Source: Paracoccus mutanolyticus (lineage in GTDB: Bacteria; Pseudomonadota; Alphaproteobacteria; Rhodobacterales; Rhodobacteraceae). From it: DNA of 64,000 nucleotides. The translations under genes and the position numbers were made by a program. The notes under the pieces were generated by a model. The model made no database searches. It saw only the letters and a program-made list of their open reading frames with translations, and was not told the DNA's origin. Location: contig NZ_CP030239.1 in NCBI RefSeq assembly GCF_003285265.1, positions 3,528,358 to 3,592,357 on the forward strand, in the 5' to 3' direction. Below are positions 36,157 through 45,190 of this stretch, piece by piece (the first letter of the stretch is position 1; every line of letters starts with the position of its first letter).

Positions 36157-37899
36157 TCACTCGCGCGTCCAGCGGGCGATCCAGGTCTCGCTCAGGGCGC
36201 CCCCGGCCCCGTTCAGCACCGCCGACAGGTCGGCCAGCTTGGCACCGTCGGGAATGTATTCGAAGGCCAGCCGCATCCGCCCCTGTTCCGGCATGCGCAG
36301 CAGATAGCTGTGCCCGATGCTGCCCGCGCTTGCCTTGATCTGCGCCACCGGATCGTCGGATCCGAACACGTCCAGGTCATAGTCGATGACGAAGGTGCGC
36401 GCGGTCGCGTTGTTGACCGACTGGCCCGACATCGTTTCGACCACCCGGGCGATGGGGGCGCTGTCGGGCGGCTCGGGGGCAAAGCTCAGCATATAGTTGA
36501 AGTCATAGCGCTCGCCGGCCTTCAGCGTGTCGGCGGGCTGCCAGTAGGACACGATGTTGTCGTTGAATTCGTTCTGCACCGGGATCTCGACCAGGGTGAC
36601 GTTGCCCTTGCCCCAGCCTTCCTGCGGCGCGATCCAGGCCGAGGGGCGCTTTTCATACCGCGCCTCGGCGTCCTGATAGGCGTCGAAGCTGCGCGCGCGC
36701 TGCGCCAGGCCAAAGCCCAGCGGGTTTTCGTCCATGAAGGCGGACACCTGCAGCGTCGAATGGCCCGACAGGACGCGCCACAGCCGCTGTTCGCTGCCGG
36801 TCAGCATCTGCAACCCGTCGCTGTCGTGGACCGCCGGGCGGTAATCGTCGACCCGGGTGCGGTCGGTCGGCCCGAACCAGTACATCGAGGTCAGCGGCGC
36901 GATGCCCGCATTGTTCATGTCCTGGCGCGGGAACAGGGCGACGCGGGTGTCGAACACCGTCTCTGCCCCCGGGGTGATGCGGAACTCGAACGCGCCGGAA
37001 ACCGAGCGGCTGTCCAGCAGCGCGTGGATCGTCACATAGCGGTCCTGATCGCTGGGCTTGTGGATCCAGAAGCCGCGGAACAGGGGAAACTCCTCGCCCT
37101 CGGCGCTGCCGGTGCCGATGGCAAGGCCGCGCGCCGAAATGCCGTAGAGCGTGCCCCGCGCCACCGCCCGGAAATAGCTGGCGCCCTGGAACACGGCGAA
37201 TTCGTCCATCACGTCGGGACGGTTCAGCGGCGCGCGCAGGCGAAAGCCCGAAAAGCCCATGTTGCCGACGGTTTCGTAATCCACCCCGTCGGGGAAATGG
37301 GCCGGATCGAATTCAAACATGTGGGGGTCGAACTTGACCGGGATCACCACGCCCTCATCGACCAGGCTGATGTCCACGGGTTCGTGAAAGATCGCCCCGG
37401 GCGCCAGCAGGTCCATGGCAAAGTCGCGGCTGCCGGCCCAGGGATCGCGGTCGCGGCGAAAGCGGATGCCGCGATACTGGTCGTAGGTCAGGTTCGAGAA
37501 GCTGCCGACCAGTTCGGCGTCGCGATAGGCATAGGGCTTGCTGGCCAGGTCGCGGGCCATCTCGGCCACGTCCTCGAATCCGAAGGGCTTGGGGGCGGCG
37601 GCGGGGGCCGCAGGCTCGGGTGTCGGGGGGTTGCTGACGAACTGGCAAAAGCGAACGAGTGGAAGCTGCAGCGCAAATGGCTGTTCTCTGGGGCAGTTGC
37701 GATCTGCGCTGATATGATGCTCATCGCTGTCAGCATTGGCTGATCCTAGCTCTTGGCCCGAAAGGCCGGAATTGCCGTGCGGATTTGGCATTGCTGCAAC
37801 GATCAGGCAAGCCTTTTTGCCCAGAATGGCGAGCCCTTGCCAAATGTTGAACGAAAATCGTCGATGAGGAAAGGGCGCGGCTGGCCGCCGCGCCCCCAT
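36157..37899 (-). CDS. opgG: Periplasmic glucan biosynthesis protein OpgG, N-terminus doubtful
   Basis: From about residue 95 (position 37620) the protein is a normal OpgG/MdoG: FGFEDVAEMARDLASKPYAY, YDQYRGIRFRRD, GVDYETVGNMGFSGFRLRAP, FQGASYFRAVARGTLYGISA, RGLAIGTGSAEGEEFPLFR and LTGSEQRLWRVLSG. OpgG is periplasmic and shapes glucan branching, so a signal peptide is expected. None is visible: upstream of AAPAAAPKPFGF the frame reads unrelated polar sequence back to 37899. Either the real start is hidden by an indel near 37625-37640, or the 5' end has been replaced. First gene of the opg operon. Confidence 0.85.
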   Translation of the reverse strand: MGARRPAAPFPHRRFSFNIWQGLAILGKKACLIVAAMPNPHGNSGLSGQELGSANADSDEHHISADRNCPREQPFALQLPLVRFCQFVSNPPTPEPAAPAAAPKPFGFEDVAEMARDLASKPYAYRDAELVGSFSNLTYDQYRGIRFRRDRDPWAGSRDFAMDLLAPGAIFHEPVDISLVDEGVVIPVKFDPHMFEFDPAHFPDGVDYETVGNMGFSGFRLRAPLNRPDVMDEFAVFQGASYFRAVARGTLYGISARGLAIGTGSAEGEEFPLFRGFWIHKPSDQDRYVTIHALLDSRSVSGAFEFRITPGAETVFDTRVALFPRQDMNNAGIAPLTSMYWFGPTDRTRVDDYRPAVHDSDGLQMLTGSEQRLWRVLSGHSTLQVSAFMDENPLGFGLAQRARSFDAYQDAEARYEKRPSAWIAPQEGWGKGNVTLVEIPVQNEFNDNIVSYWQPADTLKAGERYDFNYMLSFAPEPPDSAPIARVVETMSGQSVNNATARTFVIDYDLDVFGSDDPVAQIKASAGSIGHSYLLRMPEQGRMRLAFEYIPDGAKLADLSAVLNGAGGALSETWIARWTRE

Positions 37900-37917
37900 T
37901 CGCCCGTATTCGGGGCC

Positions 37918-38781
37918 TTATCGGTTCAGTTCGCGCAGGATCTTGCCGTCCACGCCCACCTCGACCAGCACCGGCTCGCCCTCGGGGTTGGTGGCGCGGG
38001 CGATGGTGATCGGGCCCTGCTGCAGGATCTCGGCCACCTCGGTATAGCCGGCATCGGTCAGGCTGGCGCGGACCTGGTCGGGGGTCAGCGGGTCGCCCTG
38101 GGGCGCGGGGCCCCGGCGGTCGCGGTCGCCGCGCCGGTCCCCATCGCGGACATGGCCGCGGTCCCCGTCGCGGCCATGGTCGCGGTGACGCTTGCCTTCG
38201 TGGCGCGGGCCCTTGCCGTCGGGACCGTCCCGGCCGTGGTCCTCGCCATGCGGGCCCTTGGGACCGCCGGGGCGCATGTCGCCCATGCGGGGCCGCTCGG
38301 GCTCGCCCCGGCCAAAGCGCATCAGGGTGCCGTCGGCGGCAAAACCCGCCCGCAGCGCCTTGCCCTGCGCGTCCTGGCCCGACAGGGCGATGCCCTCGGG
38401 GCCGTTGAAGATGGCATCGAGGCGCGCGAATTCGCCAAAGATCGCCTGGCCGCGCACGGGCTGGGGCACCAGCGCCTCGATCAGGGACTGGGGCAGCACG
38501 GCACCGTCCTTGGCGCGCAGGCCGCGCAGCTCGCCCTTGCCGTCCAGGAAGGCGCCCAGCTCGGTGCCGTCGGCCAGCTTGCCCTGGATGCGGGTGCCAT
38601 GGCGGCCGGGCTTGCTGTCCACATCGGTCAGGCCCGCGTCGCGCAGCACCTGCGGCAGCGTCACCGAGGCCGGCGCCTCGGCCGCGGGGGGCGCGGCGGG
38701 CGCGTCCTGGGCCAGCACGGGACCGGCCAGCATCGCGGCCAGCGCGCCCATCGCCACCGAGGCGGTGAAGAATCTGCTCAT
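37918..38781 (-). CDS. Secreted PepSY-like protein with His/Arg/Asp-rich linker
   Basis: 287 residues. Signal peptide MSRFFTASVAMGALAAMLAG ending VLAQD. Two similar alpha-beta halves are visible: TLPQVLRDAGLTDVDSKPGR at the N-terminus and LTPDQVRASLTDAGYTEVAE at the C-terminus, each followed by strands as in PepSY-type domains. Between them, residues about 170-225 form a low-complexity linker made of HGRDGD/RDGDRRGDRDRR repeats, which could bind metal or polyanions. It is divergent from a second PepSY-like gene and the two-component system at 39332, the usual setting for stress-inducible PepSY proteins. Confidence 0.65.
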   Translation of the reverse strand: MSRFFTASVAMGALAAMLAGPVLAQDAPAAPPAAEAPASVTLPQVLRDAGLTDVDSKPGRHGTRIQGKLADGTELGAFLDGKGELRGLRAKDGAVLPQSLIEALVPQPVRGQAIFGEFARLDAIFNGPEGIALSGQDAQGKALRAGFAADGTLMRFGRGEPERPRMGDMRPGGPKGPHGEDHGRDGPDGKGPRHEGKRHRDHGRDGDRGHVRDGDRRGDRDRRGPAPQGDPLTPDQVRASLTDAGYTEVAEILQQGPITIARATNPEGEPVLVEVGVDGKILRELNR

Positions 38782-38913
38782 GTCGTGTTCCTTGTCCTGA
38801 GTCGGGGCGCGCGCTTTGCGGGCCCCATGCGAATCGTCTCTAGTCCGGCGGCCACCAACAAAGCGCCAATGGCCCGTTTGGTTTCCGTTTGGCTTTTGCG
38901 GCTAGGATAAGGC
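38782..38913. promoter_or_regulatory. Divergent promoter region of the PepSY-like genes
   Basis: A 132-base divergent spacer between two secreted PepSY-like proteins. The imperfect direct repeat CGTTTGG/CGTTTGG (CCCGTTTGGTTTCCGTTTGG, 38874-38893) has the spacing of an OmpR/PhoB-family binding site and could be the target of the adjacent response regulator. Confidence 0.4.
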
Positions 38914-39303
38914 ATGTCGATCCGCCCCGCCCTGCTTGTGCTTGCCGTCGCGGCCCTTCTGGGGCTGGCCACGGCGTTCCTGCCCCGCGCACCCCATGCC
39001 GCGCCACCGGGCCATGGAGACGAGGCGCGCGACTTCGTCCCCGAAGACCTTGGCTTTCGCGTCATTCCCCTGCAAGAGGCCGCGCGGATCGCGGGCCGGC
39101 GCTTTCAGGGCCGGCTGATCGCCGCCCGCCTTGCCCCCGCCCGCCCCGAGGAACGCGCCCGGGGCGTCGAGCTGGTGCACGAACTGCGCCTGATGACGCG
39201 GTCGCGCGACGTGCTGCTGATCCGCCTGGACGCGCGCACCGGCGCCTTTCTTGAAGTCGCCGGCAGCGGCATGACAGAAGCGCGGCGCAGAAGGGACGAC
39301 TGA
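38914..39303 (+). CDS. Small secreted PepSY-domain protein
   Basis: 129 residues. MSIRPALLVLAVAALLGLAT is a signal sequence or N-terminal anchor. The mature core VIPLQEAARIAGRRFQGRLI, VELVHELRLMTRSRDVLLIR and LDARTGAFLEVAGSGM is a single PepSY domain, which in other systems inhibits proteases or senses envelope stress. It is 28 bases upstream of the response regulator, so it is likely the first gene of the operon PepSY-regulator-kinase. Confidence 0.75.
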   Translation: MSIRPALLVLAVAALLGLATAFLPRAPHAAPPGHGDEARDFVPEDLGFRVIPLQEAARIAGRRFQGRLIAARLAPARPEERARGVELVHELRLMTRSRDVLLIRLDARTGAFLEVAGSGMTEARRRRDD

Positions 39304-39331
39304 ATGAGAGACGCTTCATGAGATGCCTGCC

Positions 39332-39992
39332 ATGAGATGCCTGATCGTCGAGGACGACCCCGTCCTGGCAACCCAGCTTGACCGCGCCATGACCGATGGC
39401 GGCTTTGCCTGCGACATCGCGGGCGACGGCACGCGGGCGAATACCGGGCGCGACGGAAAGCTATGACCTGGCGATCCTGGACCTGGGCCTGCCCGGCCGG
39501 CCCGGGATCGAGGTGCTGACCCATTGGCGCGAGGGTGGCGTGACCATGCCGGTCCTGATCCTGACCGCGCGCGGGGACTGGACCGACAAGGTGGCGGGCT
39601 TTCGCGCCGGCGCCGACGACTATGCGGTCAAGCCCTTCCGGCTGGAGGAGGTGGTGATCCGCGCCCAGACCCTGGTGCGCCGTGCCGCCGGCCATGCCCA
39701 GGCCGTCATCAAGGCCGGGCCGCTGCGGCTGGACAGCCAGCTTGGCGTCATCACCAGGAACGGCATGGCGCTGAAGCTGACCGGCTTTGAAACCCGCATC
39801 CTGTCCTATCTGATCCACCACCAGAACCGCGTCGTCAGCCGGACCGAGCTGTCCGATCACCTGTACGACGCCGCCGCCGACCGCGACTTCAAGTCGATCG
39901 AGGTGGTCATCGGCCGCCTGCGCAAGAAGATCGGCGAGGGGCTGATCGAAACCCGGCGCGGCGAGGGCTATGTGCTGCGGGGCGCCGCTTGA
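39332..39992 (+). CDS. OmpR-family response regulator, one frameshift
   Basis: About 220 residues. MRCLIVEDDPVLATQLDRAM begins the receiver domain. One indel near 39440 shifts to ATESYDLAILDLGLPGRPGI (phospho-acceptor Asp), then PVLILTARGDWTDKVAGF, GADDYAVKPFRLEEVVIRA and a winged-helix domain LTGFETRILSYLIHHQNRVV ... IEVVIGRLRKKIG. It resembles QseB/PhoP-type regulators. The ATG lies in a tandem duplication (ATGAGATGCCTG occurs at 39318 and 39332), so the true start is ambiguous. It overlaps the kinase gene by four bases. Confidence 0.85.
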
Positions 39993-41299
39993 TCTGGCGC
40001 GATTCGATCCGCGCGCGGCTGATCGGGCTGTCGGCGGTGCTGATCGGGGTGGCGCTGGTCGCGGGCTATCTGGCCATCGCGGCCATCCTCGACCGCTTCA
40101 TCACCGACCGTTTCGATGCCGAGACCGAGGCCGTGGCTGACGCGCTGATCGCCGGCGCGTCCATCGACGCGGCGGGACGGCTGGTCGCGGGGCCCGCGCC
40201 GCCGACCCGCGCTTTGCCATGCCGCTGTCGGGCTGGTTCTGGCAACTGGCCCAGGACGGCACGGTGGTGGCGAAATCGCCCTCGCTGTTCGACAATGTGC
40301 TGGAAACGCCGCAGGCCGATTTCACCGGCGGTCCCGGCACCGGCCCGGGCGGCGAGCCGCTGCGGGTCACCCGCCACGCCTTTACCCTGCCCGGCAGCCA
40401 GTCGGCGCTGGCCGTCACCATCACCGCCCCCCGGGCCGAGATCGACGCCAGCATGGCCCGCCTGCGCCGTCCCCTGGCGATTTCGCTGGGCGTGCTGGGG
40501 CTGGCTCTGGCGCTGGCCAGCGTGGCGCAGGTCGCGGCGGGGCTGGCCAGCCTGGACCGCATGGGCCGCGACCTGCGCGCCGTTCGCGCCGGAAAGGCCG
40601 AGTCCCTGCCCCTGCCCCCGGTGGCCGAGCTGCGCCCGATCGCCGCCGAGATCAACGGCCTTCTGGAGCAGAACCGGCTGGTCCTGGCGCGCGCCCGGGA
40701 TCATGTGGGCAACCTGGCCCATTCGCTGAAGACGCCGCTGGCCGCGCTGGACAATGCCCTGCCGCCCGCCACCTCGGCCAGGCGCTGGTCGCGCGCACGG
40801 ACCGCCAGATCGGCTGGCAGCTGCGCCGCGCCGCAGCTCCGGCGCGCCCCGGGCGCTTGGCCACCGCACGCCGGTCCTGTCGGTCGTGGGCGACATCCTG
40901 ATGGTGCTGGGCGGCCCGATCCGCGAATCCGGCCTTGCGGTGGAAACGCTGGTCCCCGAGGACCTGGCCTTTGCCGGCGAACGCCAGGACCTTGAGGAGA
41001 TGACCGGCAACCTGATCGAGAACGCCGTGAAATGGGCCGGACGCCGCATCCGTATCGCGGCCGCGCCCCAGGGCGCCGACATGCTGGCCATCCGCATCGA
41101 GGACGACGGCCCCGGCATGTCCGACCAGGACCACGCCCAGGCCCTGGCGCGCGGCGGGCGGCTGGACGAGACCGGCCCGCCCGGCTCCGGCCTTGGCCTT
41201 GCCATCGTGGCCGATCTGGCGGCGCTGCACGGCGGCAGCCTGCGGCTCGAACGCTCGGACTTGGGGGGGCTTGCCGCCATCCTGCACCTGCCTGCCTGA
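39989..41299 (+). CDS. Sensor histidine kinase (PhoQ-like), frameshifted
   Basis: About 437 residues over three frames. RARLIGLSAVLIGVALVAGY is helix one; SGWFWQLAQDGTVVAKSPSL belongs to the periplasmic sensor; ISLGVLGLALALASVAQVAA is helix two. The phosphorylated His lies in HVGNLAHSLKTPLAALDNAL. The N box NLIENAVKWAGRRI, G1 DDGPGM and G2 GSGLGLAIVADLA complete the catalytic domain. Breaks fall near 40205, 40785 and 40865. The NLAHSLKTPL box is typical of PhoQ-like kinases, which sense Mg2+, polymyxin or envelope conditions. It is coupled to the regulator upstream. Confidence 0.82.
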
Positions 41300-41327
41300 A
41301 ATGGCGGCAAACCGGCCTTCGGATAAT

Positions 41328-41343
41328 TTTACCATTTGATAAA
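41328..41343. promoter_or_regulatory. RutR-like inverted repeat upstream of preTA
   Basis: TTTACCATTTGATAAA is an almost perfect inverted repeat (TTTACCA/TGATAAA around TT) 57 bases before the preT start. The TetR-type regulator RutR, which controls pyrimidine degradation genes, binds TTGACCAnnTGGTCAA-like sites. The match in layout and half-site core is suggestive, not proof. Confidence 0.45.
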
Positions 41344-41399
41344 AAATCCGACCCGTGAGAGCCTGATTCCATAAGAACACAGCCAGCAGGGAGGTCGCC

Positions 41400-42762
41400 G
41401 TGACCCACAGCCAGCTTACGCCGGGCGTCGTGCCGGGCCGTTTGCCGGCGGAGTCCTATTCCGCCAATTTCTCGGATGTCTCGCCGCCCCTCGACCCGCA
41501 CGAGGCCCGGGTCGAGGCGGACCGCTGTTACTTCTGCCACGACGCGCCCTGCATCGCGGCCTGCCCGACCAGCATCGACATTCCCCTGTTCATCCGCCAG
41601 ATCTCGACCGGCACGCCCGATGCGGCGGCCCGCACGATCTTTCACCAGAACATCCTGGGCGGCATGTGCGGCCGCGTCTGCCCGACCGAGAACCTGTGCG
41701 AAGGCGCCTGCGTGCGCATGGAGGCCGAGGGCAAGCCCGTGCGGATCGGCGCCCGCAGCGCTATGCCACCGACCATCTGATGGCGCAGGGCGTGCATCCG
41801 TTCCGGCGCGGCCCCGCCACCGGCCGCCGCATCGCCGTGGTCGGCGCCGGCCCGGCGGGGCTGGCCGCCGCCCACCGGCTGGCCGCCAAGGGCCACGATG
41901 TCGTGCTGTACGACGCCCGGCCCAAGCCCGGCGGGCTGAACGAATACGGCATCGCCAGCTACAAGGCCGTGGACCATTTCGCCGCGCGCGAGGTCGAATG
42001 GCTGCTGGGCATCGGCGGGATCGAGCGGCGGCTGGGCCAGGTACTCGGCCGCGATATCACGCTGGCATCGCTGCGGGACGGGTATGACGCGGTTTTCCTT
42101 GGCCTCGGGCTGCAAGGCGTCAACGCGCTTGGCGCCGAGGGCGAGGCACGCGCCCATGTCGCGGACGCCGTCGACTTCATCCGCGACCTGCGCCAGGCGG
42201 CGGATCTTGCGACCCTGCCGGTCGGCCGCGATGTGGTGGTGATCGGCGGCGGCATGACCGCCGTGGACGCGGCCGTGCAGGCCAGGCTGCTGGGGGCGCA
42301 GAACGTCACCATCGTCTATCGCCGCGACCAGGCCCGGATGGCTGCCAGCCGCCACGAACAGGACCACGCCACCCATTGCGGCGTGCGCATCATCTGCAAC
42401 GCCGCGCCGCTGCGCGTCCTGGGCAATGGCGCCGTGCGCGAGGTCGAGTTCATGTATACCCGCCAGGGCCCCCTGGGCCTTGAGGATACGGGCGAGCGCT
42501 TCCGTCTGCCCTGCGACCAGCTTCTGCGCGCCATCGGCCAGCGGCTTCAGGGCGACACCGGAGGGCTTGCGGTTTCCGGCGGCAAGATCGTGACAGAAGG
42601 GCCGGGCCGCACCTCGGTCCCGGGGGTCTGGGCCGGGGGCGACTGCGCCCTGGGCGGCGACGACCTGACCGTGACCGCCGTGGCCGAGGGCCGCGCGCGG
42701 CCGAAGACATCCACGCCGCGCTGATGGCGCAGGCCCAACCCCTGGAGGCCGTCCATGGCTGA
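41400..42762 (+). CDS. preT: NAD-dependent dihydropyrimidine dehydrogenase subunit PreT, frameshifted
   Basis: About 454 residues from a GTG at 41400, with GGGAGGTC upstream. The N-terminal domain has the [4Fe-4S] cysteines in RCYFCHDAPCIAACPTSIDI and CGRVCPTENLCEGACV. After a frameshift near 41760 the FAD fold is IAVVGAGPAGLAAAHRLAAK and the pyridine-nucleotide fold is DVVVIGGGMTAVDAAVQARL. A second shift near 42700 restores the ending AAEDIHAALMAQAQPLEAVHG, with a stop at 42762. PreT passes electrons from NADH to PreA for reduction of uracil and thymine. It overlaps preA by eight bases. Confidence 0.88.
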
Positions 42763-44053
42763 CCTGCACACGGACTTCATCGGCATCAAGTCCCCGAATC
42801 CGTTCTGGCTGGCCTCGGCGCCGCCCACCGACAAGGAGGTGAACGTCCGCCGCGCCTTCCAGGCCGGCTGGGGCGGCGTCGTCTGGAAGACGCTGGGCAG
42901 CGAGGGCCCGCCCGTCGTCAACGTGAACGGCCCCCGCTATGGCGTCATCCACGGCCCCGACCGCCGCGTCCTGGGGCTGAACAACATCGAGCTGATCACC
43001 GACCGCCCGCTTGAGGTGAACCTGCGCGAGATCAAGTCGGTCAAGCGCGACTATCCCGATCGCGCCCTGGTCATCAGCCTGATGGTGCCCTGCGACGAGG
43101 AATCGTGGCGCGACATCCTCGCCCGGATCGAGGATACCGGCGCCGACGGGGTCGAGTTGAACTTCGGCTGCCCGCACGGCATGGCGGAACGCGGCATGGG
43201 CAGCGCCGTGGGCCAGGTCCCCGAATATATCGAGATGGTGACGCGCTGGGTGAAAAAGCATTCGCGCATGCCCTGCATCGTCAAGCTGACCCCGAACATC
43301 ACCGATGTGCGCAAACCGGCCGAGGCGGCGATGCGGGGCGGCGCCGATGCGGTCAGCCTGATCAACACGATCAACTCCATCACCTCGGTCGATCTCGACC
43401 TGTTCGCGCCCCAGCCCACCATCGACGGCAAGGGCAGCCACGGCGGCTATTGCGGCCCCGCGGTCAAGCCCATCGCCCTGAACATGGTGGCCGAGATCGC
43501 CCGCAACCCCGCGACCCGCGGCCTGCCGATCAGCGGCATCGGCGGCGTGACGACATGGCGCGACGCGGCCGAATTCATGGCCCTGGGCGCGGGCACCGTG
43601 CAGGTCTGCACCGCCGCCATGACCTATGGCTTCAAGGTGGTGCAAGAGATGATCACCGGCCTGCGCGACTATCTGGACGACCACGGCATGGCGCTTTCGG
43701 ATCTGGTCGGCCGCGCGACGCCCAATGTCACCGACTGGCAGCACCTGAACCTGAACTACACCACCAAGGCGGTGATCGACCAGGAGGCCTGCATCCACTG
43801 CGGCCGGTGCTATGCCGCCTGCGAAGACACCAGCCACCAGGCCATCGCCATGCTTCCCGGCCGCGTCTTCCAGGTCAAGGAAGAGGAATGCGTGGCCTGT
43901 AACCTGTGCCTGGACATCTGCCCGGTCGAGAACTGCATCACCATGCGCGAGCTTGCCGTGGGCGAGATCGACCAGCGCACCGGCCGCCCCGTCCAGCCCT
44001 ACGCCAACTGGACCTCGCACCCGAACAACCCGATGGCCCAGGCGGCGGAGTAA
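42755..44053 (+). CDS. preA: NAD-dependent dihydropyrimidine dehydrogenase subunit PreA
   Basis: 432 residues, intact. The FMN TIM barrel runs from DFIGIKSPNPFWLASAPPTD through GWGGVVWKTLG, LNFGCPHGMAERGMGSAVGQ and PCIVKLTPNITDVR to GLPISGIGGVTTWRDAAEFM. Two C-terminal [4Fe-4S] clusters follow: CIHCGRCYAACEDTSHQAI and CVACNLCLDICPVENC. It reduces uracil or thymine to the dihydro form. In mammalian DPD the active-site Cys lies in GLACGQ; the aligned block here is GSAVGQ, so that Cys is a Val. I cannot tell whether this is normal for the bacterial family. Confidence 0.94.
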   Translation: MADLHTDFIGIKSPNPFWLASAPPTDKEVNVRRAFQAGWGGVVWKTLGSEGPPVVNVNGPRYGVIHGPDRRVLGLNNIELITDRPLEVNLREIKSVKRDYPDRALVISLMVPCDEESWRDILARIEDTGADGVELNFGCPHGMAERGMGSAVGQVPEYIEMVTRWVKKHSRMPCIVKLTPNITDVRKPAEAAMRGGADAVSLINTINSITSVDLDLFAPQPTIDGKGSHGGYCGPAVKPIALNMVAEIARNPATRGLPISGIGGVTTWRDAAEFMALGAGTVQVCTAAMTYGFKVVQEMITGLRDYLDDHGMALSDLVGRATPNVTDWQHLNLNYTTKAVIDQEACIHCGRCYAACEDTSHQAIAMLPGRVFQVKEEECVACNLCLDICPVENCITMRELAVGEIDQRTGRPVQPYANWTSHPNNPMAQAAE

Positions 44054-44246
44054 GCGCTGCGGCCTCTCCCATGGCCGGAAACGGCCCTGGGATCGCTCAT
44101 CCATGCAACAAGGCGGGTCTGGGTTTCGGACCATGTACCGGGCGCCAAACCCGTCTCCGAAGGATTGCGCCCTGTCCCGCGGCTGCCGGACCCACCCGCG
44201 CGAGGGCCTTGCCCGCGCCCCGGCTTCACGCTACGTCGCAAGGGTC

Positions 44247-44336
44247 GGAGGAGTGGCAGAGTGGTTTAATGCACCGGTCTTGAAAACCGACGTGGGGGCA
44301 ACCCCACCGTGGGTTCGAATCCCACCTCCTCCGCCA
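44247..44336 (+). tRNA. tRNA-Ser (UGA)
   Basis: Acceptor arms GGAGGAG/CTCCTCC, discriminator G and encoded CCA. The anticodon loop CTTGAAA gives UGA. A long class II variable arm (GTGGGGGCAACCCCAC) and TTCGAAT T-loop are present. It is the last clearly intact gene before the decayed prophage-like region. Confidence 0.97.
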
Positions 44337-44362
44337 CTTGCCCCCACGAAAGCGTTCTCCCG

Positions 44363-44384
44363 ATCCGGCTGCGGCCGGATTTTT
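44363..44384 (+). terminator. Rho-independent terminator after tRNA-Ser
   Basis: ATCCGGC-TGCG-GCCGGAT followed by TTTT, 27 bases after the tRNA. Confidence 0.8.
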
Positions 44385-44885
44385 CCGTTGTTTTCGAGGG
44401 TTATGCGGGATGGGCTGAGCACCGGCGTCGGCGCGGCGGCAGATATTGTCGTCGGCACAGCCAGCGTCTCATCTTCGAGCGCCCCGCCCGCACGCGGCGG
44501 CTTCAGAAACTGGCGTCGTCAACAGTCATCAGACTCACCCCATATTGTTCGTATACAAATAAAATAGCGTTTGAGGCAAGTCAAGAAGAATTGCATGTAT
44601 GCATACGGATTTTCATGATCTACGGCAGATGTTGATCACATTCCCTCATTTGCCAGAGCACAGCGAACGCTCGGAGCCCTCGGGGAAGGACCACAAGGTG
44701 GCACCGAATCCAGATCGGTGGACGGACCAACATGGAATCCGGCACCGGACGATGCCTATTGCTTGGTCGATCAACACTGACGAGCCGAGCCTGTTAATCG
44801 CTGACAGGTCGAATCGTTGCCCGCACACCTACGAACAGGGCTTTGACCTGAAGCTCTGGCCCTCCCGGCTAGAGCAGCCTTTAAC
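44385..44885. other. AT-richer stretch without recognisable gene
   Basis: About 500 bases with lower GC than the neighbours. Open frames exist on both strands, but none shows a protein family I know, and codon use looks random. It probably is decayed mobile or prophage DNA next to the tRNA. Confidence 0.35.
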
Positions 44886-45053
44886 TCAATTGACACAAGC
44901 CTCGCAGTCATACTTCGTCAAATCTGAGTTAATGCGCACCGTCAGCAGCGGACCGGACATTCCGTCAAGCTGTTCACGCACCTGGCGCGCGGTGAAATAG
45001 TCCTCGTCCCAAAAGGACGAACCGACCGTGCCGTAAAGGCGCAGTTCGCTCAT
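44886..45053 (-). pseudogene. Phage head-maturation protease (ClpP-like), N-terminal fragment
   Basis: The frame starts MSELRLYGTVGSSFWDEDYF at 45053 and continues TARQVREQLDGMSGPLLTVR-IN. This is the N-terminal strand-helix-strand of ClpP-like prohead proteases, which usually go on VRINSGGG. Here the match stops at VRIN; the following 12 codons are unrelated and end in a stop. Catalytic Ser and His are absent. The ATG overlaps the stop of the upstream fragment (ATGA), as in tailed-phage head operons. Confidence 0.65.
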
Positions 45054-45190
45054 GGTTGCCTCATGGCCGACCGCGCGTTCTGCAGGATTTCCTCTGCTTC
45101 GGACACCGGCGTCTGGGCCGATTTCGCGCCGGGATCGCTGTCGAAAACCAGCCCGAGACGCTTTGCAGGGGTCAACTCAGTCGTGGCGCT
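45050..45190 (-). pseudogene. Probable phage portal-protein C-terminal fragment
   Basis: About 46 codons ending LGLVFDSDPGAKSAQTPVSE and ILQNARSAMRQP, with the stop overlapping the start of the ClpP-like protease fragment. Portal genes normally precede the prohead protease in this way. The identity rests mainly on this position; the sequence itself is weakly diagnostic. Confidence 0.35.

Noticed and set aside
37918..38300. CRISPR-like repeats in the charged linker gene at about 38.1-38.25 kb.
   Set aside because: The repetition is short codon-level RDGD/HGRD repetition within a reading frame, without regular repeats and spacers.
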